Shown here piece by piece: positions 13,901 through 27,385 of a stretch of 64,000 nt of DNA. Numbering within the stretch: the first letter of the stretch is position 1; every line of letters starts with the position of its first letter. This stretch comes from Doryteuthis pealeii (lineage: Eukaryota > Mollusca > Cephalopoda > Myopsida > Loliginidae). Position numbers and translations under genes: made by a program. Below the pieces are notes generated by a model. It was given only the letters and a program-made list of their open reading frames with translations. It searched no databases and was not told the DNA's origin. The stretch is from assembly GCA_023376005.1 (NCBI GenBank), contig CM042147.1, positions 121,820,526-121,884,525 of the forward strand, given 5' to 3'.

Positions 13901-16900
13901 CACCTTGTTGGATTATTTTTGGTTATATAAGGTGTGGTCTAATCCACCACTTAAACTTATAGACTAAGTGAAGTCACATGGTTTAAACCTCAGCCAATCA
14001 ACAGCCTGAATACATGGTTACTTAACTATTTAATCACTGATATTGATAGCCGTTCATTTGCACTTTATTCGACATTGGCAAATGGATGTGCAACACTAAG
14101 GAACAACCAAAGTCGCATACCCAACATTAAGGGACATCAATGAGCAACCAAAGGTTTCTTCACTAAGGATTGCGCTGTGCTTAACACAAGGTATCTCCTC
14201 TGGACAGTGTTCTTGCTTAAAGCCTAAGGATGGCCACAAAATAACACATCCTAAGCAAAGCTTGGTTGGTTGGATTTAAGAGGAGGACAATAGTCCGAAT
14301 AATACAAATAATACTTAAATGAATTATATATCTTACGTGTTCTCTTCTTTGATGGTGGCCAGGCTGGACAATTTAGAAAAGGTGGAAGAGATGAGACAAG
14401 AATGGAACTGTTTCATTTCTAGGAATGAAGAGTCTTTCAGCAGTTTTTGGGTCAAGAAGGTCTCCAATTGGTCATTGCTGGAAAAAAGAAAAAAAAAAAA
14501 CATTATCATATTTGACAGATAAGTCAATTTTTTTCTTTCCAAAAAATAAGATATCCCAGAAAATCACCATGCATATAGGAGGAATCTGAACATTAGCTAC
14601 ATAAATGAGAGTAACCTCCCCTTGTTTGTTTCACTTTGAGGAAGCTATATGTTTTGGTCGGCCATTTTCATTTCACCGTAAATCTACACTGAAAATACGA
14701 ATTTGTTTGAATCAATACAACTGCATGTTTTAACACAAAAATATCATAAAATGTGTTCTTAATTGTGCTTGCACATTATTTGAAATGAATTAATTGTTAT
14801 TAAGAACACATTTTATGATATGTGTCTTTGGGTTTTACCCTCCCATAAAAAAAGAATAAATCCAGGTAGATGGTTTCCCCCTTCCTCTAGATAAATAATT
14901 AAAATGGTAACCTGACTTAAAAGTTTAATTCGTTCCGCTCATAATTCAATTTGTATATCAATTTTCCCCATTGAAATAAACTGAAATGCTGTTAATCCAT
15001 TTCAGCACCCCCACCCCGCAAAAGAAAAAAAAAATTTTCTGTTTGAAATAAGAAAAATAGCCTTGTTTCGTATAAAAACGTAAAATAGAATGTAATCAAC
15101 TACTGTAATATGTTTTAATATTTCTTTTTATAGATATTTTTCTTCTAGTAATAAAATTCAAAACTTAAATGTTTTTGTGAACACAAGCATATCTGAAGCT
15201 CGCTCATACCTAATATTTTAACTTTTAACACAAAGCAAAATCGACTGAATGACAGCTTGTAACTCAGAAAACTCATAAATTTAGGCACTTGTAACTCAAG
15301 GTACCAGCGTATATAAAATTTAATGTGTTATGTCATATAGTACCTAGAATGAAATCATGTTTTTCCTATAAAATGATATATGACAAATCCTCGGAAGAGA
15401 GAAACAACAAAATCTCACAGGACTTATTGATACAACCTAGCAATTGCTAATTACTCTATTCACCTTGTAACTTTGCTTAGTAAACCTTTGTCCTTATCCT
15501 TAATACTCATTGTGTTTCTTCCTATTATTTCTCTGTTAGCTTCATACTCGAGTTAAAACATGTCAACATTTTAATTAATTTGTTTTTTTTGTTGTTTTTT
15601 TTTTTGTCCCAAGATGTAATTTTTGGCTTTTACCATTAATACCTGTAAAAGAGCAATGTAAAACAAAACTAAACATAAAAAAGGAAGAAAATAAAAAAAG
15701 AAAAAAGGAAAAAGGAAAGGAAAAGAAGAAAAAAAAAAGAAGAAAAAAGAAAGAAAAGAAAGAAAAAAAGAAGAAAAAGAAAAGAAAAAAAGAAAGAAAA
15801 AAAAAGAAAAAAGAAAGAAAAAAAGAAAGAAAAAAGGAAAGAAAAAGGAAAAAAAAAAAAAGAAAAAAAAAAAGAAAAAAGAAGAAAAAAAGAAAAAAAG
15901 AAAAAAAAAAAAAAGAAAAAAAAAGAAAAAAAAAAAAGAAAGAAAAAAAAAAAGAAAAGAAAGAAAAAAGAAAAAAAGAAAGAAAAAAAAGAAAGAAAAA
16001 AGGAAGAAAAAAAAGAAGAAGAAAAAAAAGGAAGAAAAAAAAAAGAAAGAAAAAAGGAAAAAAAAAAGAAAGAAAAAAGGAAGAAAAAAAAAAGAAAGAA
16101 AAAAGAAGAAAAAAAAGAAAAAAGAAGAAAAAAAAAAAGAAAAGAAAAAAAAGAAAGGGCAATGCAGTTTCACATCTGGTTAATTCATAGTTTCAACTGC
16201 TTCTTGGGAGTAACCAACCTTTTTGTGATATCATCCTGGAATGTGTCTAGAACAATCTCAGAAATTTTGTGCAGCTGATCTTGGTTAAGAAATGGCATCA
16301 GTAGTGGAAGGTTAGTTGTGATCAGAAGCCAATTAGCTTGTCTTCTGTTTTTTATACTTAGACCAGAATGCTGAAAGAAAGAAAAGAAAAGAAAAAACGT
16401 CTTTATTTATTAAAAAATAAATATAAAATTTATGCATTTTAAAATAAGTATAAGCTTTCTTTAAAAGGCAGTGATGCTGATATTTTTTTTGATTTAGTGC
16501 ATCCTGGGATGCACATATTTGCTTTGAATAATCTCCCGGGAAAATTTATGGGTGCCAGCTAAAGTTTCTTATTAAAACTCTTAACATCCTATACCCCCTC
16601 CCAACAGCCAGAAGTCACATTTGTTTTCCTAATCTGCCCCAAAGATAGCTTTGTTTAAATGTAATATCAAACATATTTAGAAGTCTTTGATTTAAGGGAA
16701 ATAACAGGTAACTTTAAATGAAAAGGCAATTTTTAGCCATTTATTGACAAATCCTTATAGAAATGGGGCTCTGGACATAGAAAATTCTCAACAGGATGTT
16801 AAGAGTTAAATTGTAAATTTATGATCTGGGGAAAACAACTAAAGCCGTCTAACTACTACCTTGTAACCTATCCTGTGTAATTCATTTCTAAGAAACTATT

Positions 16901-17452
16901 GAAATGTATTTACAGTTAGCTTGAAATGGTGATGGAAGAAAAAAGAAAAACACTGGGATGCATGGATCTGATTTCACAAATAAAAAACAATCAATTTCAA
17001 TCAATTAATATTTCATCTCTGTGAGTTTACAAGGCTTCATCAGAAATTTTTATTTGTTTTGAAACAGAACTCCTGTACATATATATATATATATATATTT
17101 ATATATTTTTGGGAGAATATGTGCTTAATTGAAGTTGTACCTAATTTTGAAAGTTAATTAATTAATAATTAATTAATTGGGCGGGCATACTTATTTAAAT
17201 GTAAGGCTAAACAAATCGAGAAAAATCAATCTCTGTATGTATATTTCGGCCTATTAGGCCTCATCAGCAGAGCTATAGATAGGAAGACCGAAATGTACAT
17301 ACAGAGATTGATTTTTCTCGATTTGTTTAGCCTTACATTTAAATAGGTATGCCCGCCTAATTTATCAATTATTAATTGTTAACTTTCAAAATTAGAACGA
17401 CTTCAATTAAGCACATATTCTCCCAAAAATTGTCGGCTAAAAAAAGCCATAT

Positions 17453-17498
<46 letters not shown>

Positions 17499-20400
17499 AA
17501 GTAAACAAACAATGTGTTTGATGTGGCTTTTTTTTAGCCAACAATTTTTGGGAGAATATGTGCTTAATTGAAGTCGTACCTAATTTTTGAAAATTAATTA
17601 ATAATAATTAATGAATTAGGCGGGCATACCTATTCAAATGTAAGGCTGATTTTTCTCGATTTGTTTAGCCTTACATTTGAATAGGTATGCTTAGTTATTC
17701 CCTCGCCACATTTGAATTATGCAATTCATTAATTATTAATTAATTTTCAAAAATTAGGTATGACTTCAATTAAGCACATATTCTCCCAAAAATATATATA
17801 TAATCGGGTGGCCTAAAGTCGGTATCAGCCAAACAGCAAGGGAGTCTATCCCCTTTTCATTAGTGCTAGACTAAGGAGATTGTTGTTGCGTCTAAGGTGG
17901 AGCGCCACACCTACCATCAGCTCCTTACTTTACCGCACAGATCCCTGTGCTACTCATACGCTGAGTTGGTGAGGGCCGGTATCGAACTAGGAAGCTTGTG
18001 ATTTCTAGCCTAACGCTCTACCGACTGAGCTAACCTGGCCCTAGTAAAAAGCATCCTCTCTCTCCCCCTTCCATTTCCTTTCCTCCACCCTCCTTGTCCA
18101 CCTTAATAAACCATATTTTATAGTTTTCACTGAACAAATGAACTTGTCACTTTTACCAGTACATTTTTCCACCCTGCTTTTGCAACTTGTCAAAAACTTT
18201 GAAAACTGTTTAAAAAAACTTCCTAAAACCAATATCTTTCACAAGAGATTTATAGTTGTGTTTCCGCTGAACTGATAGATTCTAGACATTTGAGGATCAG
18301 ATTTTGAAATACTTACAGTGTAAAACTGTGAAAATCTGAAAGCTTTATCAGTGGTCTCCAACAACTCTGGATCAAATAGGGGTTTCAGGATATCATCAAT
18401 ATTAAACACCTGAGTGGCTTCTTCTTCAGACAAAGAATCAGGAAACACCTGAGCAGCTTTATCCTCTGAAGTTGCTGCAAATTCTGTGAGAGAAAAAAAA
18501 AAGTTTAACCAAGAAGCAAACATAAAAAAAATAAAAGAATAAGTGAGCTTATCTTCTAGTCCCTCAAATAAGTAGATCAGTTCACATACCTAAATAGTAA
18601 ATCTTATCTAAAGAAAGTGATATCAATATTTCATAGGAAAGGCATGGGCTGCTATAGACAGATTCTAGCCTCTCAAATTATAGATAAATGGATAATTTAC
18701 ATACATGCTCCTAAATAGACATAAACACACATATAATGAACACACATGCATAGATATAAACACCCACACGCATATATATATAAACACACGTACATATATA
18801 TAAACACACGTACACACATATATATAAACACACGTACACACATATATAAACACAATATATAACACAAACACACACATATATAAACACAAACACACACGCA
18901 CATATATATATACACAAACACACACGCACATATATATAAACACAAACACACACGCACATATATATAAACACAAACACACACGCACATATATATAAACACA
19001 AACACACATATATAAACACAAACACACATATATAAACACACATATATAAACACAAACACACGCACACATATATAAACACAAACACACATATATAAACACA
19101 AACACACACGCACACATATATAAACACACACACATATATACAGAGAAATTATTTTTTTAAATAGAAAATTAATGTATTTACAGCAATGAAAGTTCCTTTG
19201 TTGAGATGCTTGAAAATTTTCTTCCATTTTCGAGGTGAGAAGCATTGGAAAGTAAGAGGATCTTTGAATTGTGGTTGGATATCCGATGAGACAAAATGCG
19301 CTAAAAGAAGAGCCAATTCACCCCATGCATGGGTCAGCAACAAGGTTGCCTCGAGAAGGACTTGATCACAAATTGGCTGGATTGGCATATGAAAAAAAAG
19401 AAAATAGAAAAGAAAATTAATAAAACAAAGATAAACATTAATAGATACTTTGATGGACAAGAAATAGACTATAAATAATATAACCATTACATGCTATTTA
19501 TCATCATATCCAGGACAAGACCCTCAGCTACCGCCTTCTAGCACATATATGATAAAAAACATTAGGGGTTTGCCATTAGGTTTGGTTTGTTTTGTTTTGT
19601 TTTATGGCATATCAATCTCGGTGGGTCATTTAATGCCGACAAAGTTGTGAAATAAATTCATTCTTAATGTATAATACAATTTTGTTTATAAACTCATGTT
19701 TTTCTATTTAACCCATAGATGAGACCCTAACAGGTACTACCACTCTGGGTCAGAGTGGACCAGAGAGCAATGGTGATGAAGGAGTACTCCACATTCCCCA
19801 AACCTCCCAAACTGGAACTTCACCATCAGATAGAGTTTAACGTCATTCCCAGGACAGGTAGACCCTCAGTCACCCCCTTCTAGCACCCATATGATAAAAA
19901 AAGGTTGGGGCTTGCCATAAGGGCAATAGGGTTGGGAAAATCATATAGGTGCTAGGGCTTGACATGACCAGTCGATTGATCAGAAGGGGCCTCTCCAACC
20001 GCCCATCTAGCCCAAGATAGGGCGAAAGTGGAGTATTGCAAGTCATGAACTGCTCATCCACCTGGGTTCTATCCTTAAGCATCACAGGTCGCCACCCATG
20101 GCCAACAAGTGGCCCCATTGGGGGAGTCTTACCCCTCTGCAGAGGTGTAATTGGTGCATTCTAACGCCCCAGCTGACAGGGCTGTTGCCATTAGGGTAAT
20201 AAGGTTGGGACAATCATACATATATATTTACCAACCCCTCCGCACGAGCAGGATGTGACACAAGGTCAATTTCTTAAGCAGAGTTCAACAGGTTTGAATT
20301 CAGAGTTTTCCTTCTCCTAGACCGGTTGCCTAACCAAGGTTAAAGAGTCCAGTCTGCCCTACTATTTATCCATAGCTGGAGGGAGAGTAGGATTCATACC

Positions 20401-23400
20401 TTCCCCAAGGGTATTAACGCTGTGAAATGCAATTATCACATCCAGGATTTGAATTCGGAGGGATGGGTCCATTTCCCATGACTTTAACCATTACACCACG
20501 CGCTTCCCACATTGTTTGAGACAATCATATAGGTGCTAGGGCTTGACGTGACCAGCTGATTGATCAGAGGGGCCTCTTCTACCGCCTGTCTAGCCTAAAT
20601 AAGGTCCAAAGTGGAGTGTTGCAGGTCATGTACTGCCCAGCCACCAGGATGCCATCTTTAAGCATTACAGTTTGCTACCCACTGTCAACAGGTGGTCCCA
20701 TTGGGAGGATTTTACCCCTCTGCAGAGATGAAATCAGCATATTCTATATCCTCAGTTGCAGCGAGTCAAAAATTTTGCAACATTTTGGTAACGTGAGGCA
20801 CAATTTGGCAGCTTCAGATGACTAGACATGAGACTTTGATAAGTTGTGGTGCACCTGAGCACTGTACACAATAAATTTCATTATTATTTTATTTATAAGA
20901 TAGGAAGCACTCATAGTGTAATGGTTATTGTAATAGTGTTACCTAATTAATGGGTGGCCTATTAACTATGTACCAAAAGTTGACTGGTAATTCTTTTAGA
21001 ACAAGAGTAACTTTCCCTTGTTTGTTTCACTTTGGGGAAGCCATTTGTTTTGGTCGTCCATTTTCATTTCACCATAAATCTACACTGAAAATACGAATTT
21101 GTTTGAATCAATACATTCCAGGCTATGGATGTTTTAACACGAAAATATCATAAAATGTGTTCTTAATTGTGCTTGTGCATTATTTAAAATGAACTTAATT
21201 GTTATTAAGAACACATTTTATGATATTTTTGTGTTAAAACATGCAGTTGTATTGATTCGAACAAATTTGTATTTTCAGTGTAGATTTATGGTGAAATGAA
21301 AATGGCCAACCAAAACAAACGGCTTCCTCAAAGTGAATAAACAATTACTCTCATTTATGTAGCTAATGTTCAGATTACCAATTATTCTATGTTACTGTCA
21401 CCTGCAACACATGATTAGTTGTACCTGTCATTTTTTATCTCTCAAAAACATTAATATCAGTGAAAGATAGAAATGGTCTTCTATCAAGGGTAACAAAAAA
21501 AAAAAAAAAAAAAAATCAGTATTCAAAATACAGATTTTCAAGGCAAGCAGGCCATTCCCATTTTGTAGATTGATGTAACACAATCTTGCTACCTCTGAAT
21601 ATAAAAGAGGGTAAATAAATGAAAAACTAATTATAAAAAAAAAAAAAAAAAGAAGAAATTGTATTCTTACCTGAGTAATGCAATAAGTGACCGAAGTGGA
21701 CAGTATTGTCTCTTTCATTTGAACCATTAACTCCTGAACTCTCTGGGTAGTCTGAGAGGTCACTGTGGCGCCAACTACGACACAATGGTGAAGAACATGA
21801 ACCAGAAGATTCATGGTCATTGCACACTTAGCGCTTGCATTTGAATCTATCAAAGAATGAAGAAAATCTTATTACAGAATTCCTGTGTGTTTGTTTAGTT
21901 ATTATTTAATGATATATCAACCCTTATGGGTTATTTAATACCAAAACTTATATTTTTGTATATGATTTTTAAGCGAATAGTTTGTAGGTAAGTATCATAG
22001 CTTGGTTTTATAAACTAGTAATAATTTTCATTAATTTAATGTATACCAAAATATTGGTAGAAATAATATTCATGTTGAATTTTTCATTAACTTTATGTGT
22101 ATTATTAAATTGGTAGAAATAATTTTCATGTTGAATTTTTCATTAACTTTATGTGTATTAATAAATTGGTAGAAATAATATTCATGTTGAATTTTTCATT
22201 AACTTTATGTGTATTATTAAATTGGTAGAAATAATTTTCATGTTGAATTTTTCATTAACTTTGTGTGTAATGAATTGGTAGAAATAATTTTCATTAACTT
22301 CATATGTATTAATTTCTACCAAACTTACCTTTAGTATTTATAACATCAGTCAGTTTTTCTTGGATAATTGTTACTAATTTCTCCAAAATGGCTACTTCAA
22401 TTGTCTGTGGCAACAACTGGATAATATCCTGGAATCTATCGAAATAAAATTTTTAAAATAATTGCTATCATCTATACATATATAAAGGGCAGTTTGTGTG
22501 TATGTATGTCCGAAGGAAACTATGAAAATAAAACAATAAAGAACAAAGTCAATATAGGTACTCATTCACTATCACCAGATCTTGCTTTTTGAGAAAAAAA
22601 TAACAAAGATTTAATTTATATTTGTGGTGATAATTAAAAAATAAAAAATAAAAATTAAATAATAACAGCATGGATTTTTTTTTGCTTTGCATTTAATATT
22701 GTAAATAGTAGACATTAATTTTTCCTTTTAGAGTGGCTGGATCAACACAAGGTCTTTTGTTTACGTGGAGATTTTAATAGGGCATCCTGCGGGCATCTAA
22801 TTCATGATTCAGTAATAATGGACCTATGAGACTAGCTTTAAAAAAAAAAAAAAAAACCTCTACCCAGGCAATGCCGGGTAGCTGCTTCTAGTACAAAATA
22901 AAGAAAATTTAAATAAAATATAGAGTTTAATGGGATGATTTATGCGTTATAAAATTTATAGAAACATTAAAGAAATATTGAAAAAACTGTTACGGGTTGG
23001 TTGTGTGTAATATATTAGGATTTTTTAATGGAAAAATTGCGTTCTTAGGTGCGTCCCTGTGTGACATTGTTATGTCTTAAGGAACCAGCATAGAACAAGA
23101 GACTCCAGTGGGCAACACAATATCTGGGTTTTGAGTAGATAGGGACCCCCAACCCCACCACCTGTAATTCCATTTGGTCAGCAAGCCTGCAACTAGTTAG
23201 AAGCACTTGAGATTTTTTTCATTATTTTGGTCAGAATTTATTTTGGCCATAAAAAGGAAATGAGTATTATTTGTATTATTCGGACTATTGTCCTCATCTT
23301 CATTGTTATCTGTACAATGTTTCGGCCGATGTGCCCTCTGGCCTTCTTCAGGTATTATGACAAGAAGGGCCCGATTATGTCAAGACGGTTCCTGAATTTG

Positions 23401-24320
23401 AGAAGGTACCTGAGTCTGACAAGAAATGTCTGAAGAAGGCTGGAGAGCACATTGGCCGAAACATTGTACAGATAACAATAGTCCGAATAATACAAATAAT
23501 ACTAATTATCAAGCCTCATCTCAAAAATTCAGAGAAGAAAGAAATGATTTTTCCACATAAATGGAATTCAGATAAAAAAAAAAAAAAATAAAAAAGGGGG
23601 GGGGGGGGCTTAGATAAAAATCAAAACAGTTTTTTTTAAGACTTTAATTCTTTGCTGAAAACTACTTGGATGGCCAGAAGTGGTAGCCGACTGATTCTAT
23701 GGAAGGTAGGCATGTTTTAACACAAAAATATCATAAAATGTGTTCTTAATAACAATTAAGCTCATTTCAAATAATGCGCAAGCACATTTTATGATATTTT
23801 CGTGTTAAAACATACAGTTTTATTGATCTGAACAAATTTGTATTTTCAGTGAAGATTCACAAAGAAATGAAAATGGCCGACCAAAATATATGGCTTTCCT
23901 CAAAGTGAAATAAACAAGGGGAGGTTACTCTCATTTATGTAACTAATGTTCAGATTACCCATACTTTCGTGACTATCAACATCTCTGAATATTGTAATAA
24001 TCAATAGATCTCAATTTAAAGAAAATAATCTTGGTACTTACTTTGTATAAGCATTCTGAGGAAACTGAATGCAACAATCAGCGTTCAAGTCTTCAATAGA
24101 TTTGGTCATCATATCAATAAGAGTTGGGACTTTGCGTAATTTGTGGTAGATGTTGAAGACGGTGCTCAAAAATGAATCGACACTGGCCATTTCTGTAGAG
24201 TCAAATTGAGATATTGAATGCCAACAAGTGGCAAATATCGAACTCAGATGATCCTCGGTTATTTCTGGGTTCAGTTTGATCAGAGTTTCAAGACAAGAAT
24301 ACCAACTGGAAGTTTTGCTG

Positions 24321-24357
<37 letters not shown>

Positions 24358-27309
24358 ATAAATAAAATTAATAAAATAAAATATATGTCAATAAATGAAT
24401 AAAAGTGAAAATAAAATTGGTAGCTGCTCAAGGTTCCTGGTTCAATACCGGCCCTCGCCCACGCGGTGAAGTGAGGAGCTGATGGTAGGTGTGGCGCTCC
24501 ACCTCAGACGCCAAAAACAATCTTCTTGGTCTAGCGCTAGTGAAAAGGGATAGACTCCATCACTATCTGGCTGATACCGACATTAGGCCACCCCAATGAC
24601 TTTACTTACTTACAGGTGAATTGAATTGTTAGGTTATTTTGTTTTAACGGTATATCAACCCTTTTTTGGGTCATTGCCAGCTTAGCTCAGTCGGTAAGTG
24701 TTGGATTAGGAACCACAAGTCTCCAGGTTCGATACTGGCCCTCACCAATTCAGCATATGAGTAGCACAGGGATCTGTGTGGTAAAGTGAGGAGGTGATGA
24801 TAGTTATGGCGCTCCACCTCAGATGCCAAAAACAATCTCCTTGGTCTAGCACTAGTGAAAAAGGGGATATACTCCTTCGCTGTCTGGCTGACACCAACTT
24901 TAGGCCATCTTGAGGACTTTACATTTTTTTTTAAATGCTGAATCAAATTTTGATATATAAAAGTCTCAGGTTACTTTTGTAACTGGGATGTCTTAGGGTT
25001 AACTGAGAAATAACAGGAAGAAACAACAAGTATTAAAGATAGAGGAAAAGGTTTACTAAGCAAAGATACAAGATGAACAGAGTAATTAGCAATTGCTAGA
25101 TTGAATTAACAAGTCCCGTGAGATCTCATTGATTCTCTCTTCTGAGGTATCAGAGTTAAGAGAGAAACAATAGGAAGAAACAAGAGTATTAAGCATCAGG
25201 AAAAAGGTTTACTAAGCAAAGATACAAGGTGAACAGAGTAATTAGCAATTGCTAGATGAAATTAAAAAGTCCTGTGAGATATTGTTGTTTCTCCCTCCTG
25301 AGGTTTCCTCAGATATTATTCACAGGAAAAACAGACAATTCCATTCTCATTATTTAGGAATGATATGATAGTTGCTGGGAGAACCTGCAGTTGCTTAACT
25401 CTTAAAATCCTGTTAAGTCCAGAGCCCCATTCCTTTAAGTATTTATGATGTTGGAATATTTTTATATAAGATATGCTCTAATTCCCCACCAGGATTTATA
25501 GACTGGCCAAGGTCACGTGATTTACTCCTGCAGCCAATCACTAAACATATTGCATGGAAGACACACTATTTAAACCCCCCACTGGTCATAATTACAAATG
25601 TGCTCACTGAAGACGGACATAGGATTACCAGACCTTTACCAATACTCAGGAAGGACTTATATGATTACCAGATAGGAGCGCGTGGGAAATGGACTCGTTG
25701 CCACGAGTTCAAATTCTGTACGTGGTAATTGCATTTCACTTAGCGTTAATACCCTTGGGAAAGGTATGAATCCTACTCTCCCTCCAGCTATGGATAAATA
25801 GTAGGGCAGACCGGGCTCTTTAACCTTGGTTAGGCAACCGGTCTAGGAGAAGGAAAACTCTGAATTCAAAACTGTTGAACTCCGCTTCAGAAATTGACCT
25901 TGTGTCACATCCTGCTCGTGCGGGTTGGTAAATATATATATGATTACCAGAGTAACCGAAGGATTTATTATCGAGGGACTCTTTATCAAGGATCCAATTC
26001 CACTGGATAAGCACTCCTGCTTTCAGGCCAATGAATGGCCCTTAAAAACTTAACATATCAAAAAATGGCCTTTTCATTTAAATTTATCTGTTATTTCCCT
26101 AAAAATAAAGATTTCTAAATATAAGAGAGTTTTATAATTTGCTTGAAGCATTGTGTATATATTTGTTTGGAGGTTGATTTTGAAGGCTATCACAATACAG
26201 GTGTAAAGAATAAGGTAACAACGGTATTGTGTGTTAACTTGTACTTTATTCATACAGGTTAACACACAACACCATTGTTACCTCATTCTTTACACCTGCA
26301 TTGTGATAGCCTTCAAAATCAACCTCCAAACTATTTCTAAATATGTTTTATATTACATTTAATTAAAGGCTATCATTTGGAGTAGATTAGAAAAATGAAT
26401 GTAACTTCTGGCAGGGTGGAATGAGGTAGTATAGGACATTAAAAGTGGTCACCCAATTGAGCACTAAACAGGCTGCTTAACTTATGATCTAGTGGGAAAC
26501 AGTGCTTTCAGCATGACTTCACTAATCCTACTAATTATTTTATTTAATGGCATATCAACCCTTATTGGCTATTTAATACCAAATCTTTTTCTTTTCTTTT
26601 TGTATATATGATTTTCAAGCAAATAGTTTGTAGGTAAATATTAGTTTGGTTTTATAAACCAAGAGAAATGATTTTCATTAACTTCATGTGTTTTAACTCT
26701 TAACATCCTGTTGAGAATTTTCTAAATCCAGAGCCCCATTCCTTAAGTATTTATCAAAACATGGCTAAAAACAGCCTTTTCATTTCAAGTTACCTGTTAT
26801 TTCCCTTAAATCAAAGACATATAAATATGTTTAATATTACATTTAAACAAAGGCTATCATTTGGGGTAGATTAGGAAAATGAATGTGACTTTTGGCCAGG
26901 TGGAATGAGGCGGTATAGGATGTTAAGAGTTAATAAATTGGTAGAATTAATAAACCCTCAGGTGCCCTTCTCCAGGTGTTCCTTGTCTGAGAATAGCAAT
27001 GATTCAATTTGGGAAATCATTCTGAATAGTTTGACTGTTGAGCAAACAAGGTGTTGGAGAACTTATGAAGATCTCAACCAAATAATGAATCATTGCTATG
27101 CTTGGATAGACAAGGAACACCTGAAGAGGGCCAGTGGGTACAACATCTGAAACGTTCTGTTTTTATTTATCACAGTAAAGATGAGGACAACAATAAGAAA
27201 AATCAAAATAATACATATTATGCCTCATCTCAAAAATTCAGGTTTGCTAACTCATTTAAAAGTTTTTAAAGCTTTGTTTTTTTCTTAAAAAAAAAAAATT
27301 TAAAAAAAG

Positions 27310-27385
<76 letters not shown>

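Larger units (their letters stand above)
23240..23520. mobile_element. Foldback family C, copy 1
   Basis: The arms share ttattcggactattgtcctc / gaggacaatagtccgaataa-type ends and tgttatctgtacaatgtttcggcc in inverted order. Copies: 37330-37830, 38215-38640. Fragments: 14275-14320 and 12265-12300. Confidence 0.75.
25397..26452. mobile_element. MITE of the 16576 family split by two insertions
   Basis: MITE segments at 25397-25450, 26040-26120 and 26345-26452 are colinear with 16576-16807. Between them lie a dispersed repeat that itself contains a family-2 SINE (25674-25938), and a foldback (26125-26340). Confidence 0.6.

Noticed and set aside
15571..16173. Two overlapping minus-strand frames of about 200 codons made almost only of F, S and L
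   Set aside because: They are translations of the polypurine tract and have no real protein composition.
16980..17075. CTGATGAAG near GAAAT on the minus strand, a possible further hammerhead
   Set aside because: No plausible stem II or stem I pairing could be found around it.
18665..19487. Three Cys/Val/Tyr-rich minus-strand frames of 140-182 codons
   Set aside because: They are read from the CACACA/TATATA minisatellite. Only 19182-19376 within the 112-codon frame is a real URB2 exon.
20616..20825. 69-codon plus frame
   Set aside because: It lies in reverse-oriented LINE 3' sequence shared with 19585-20195.
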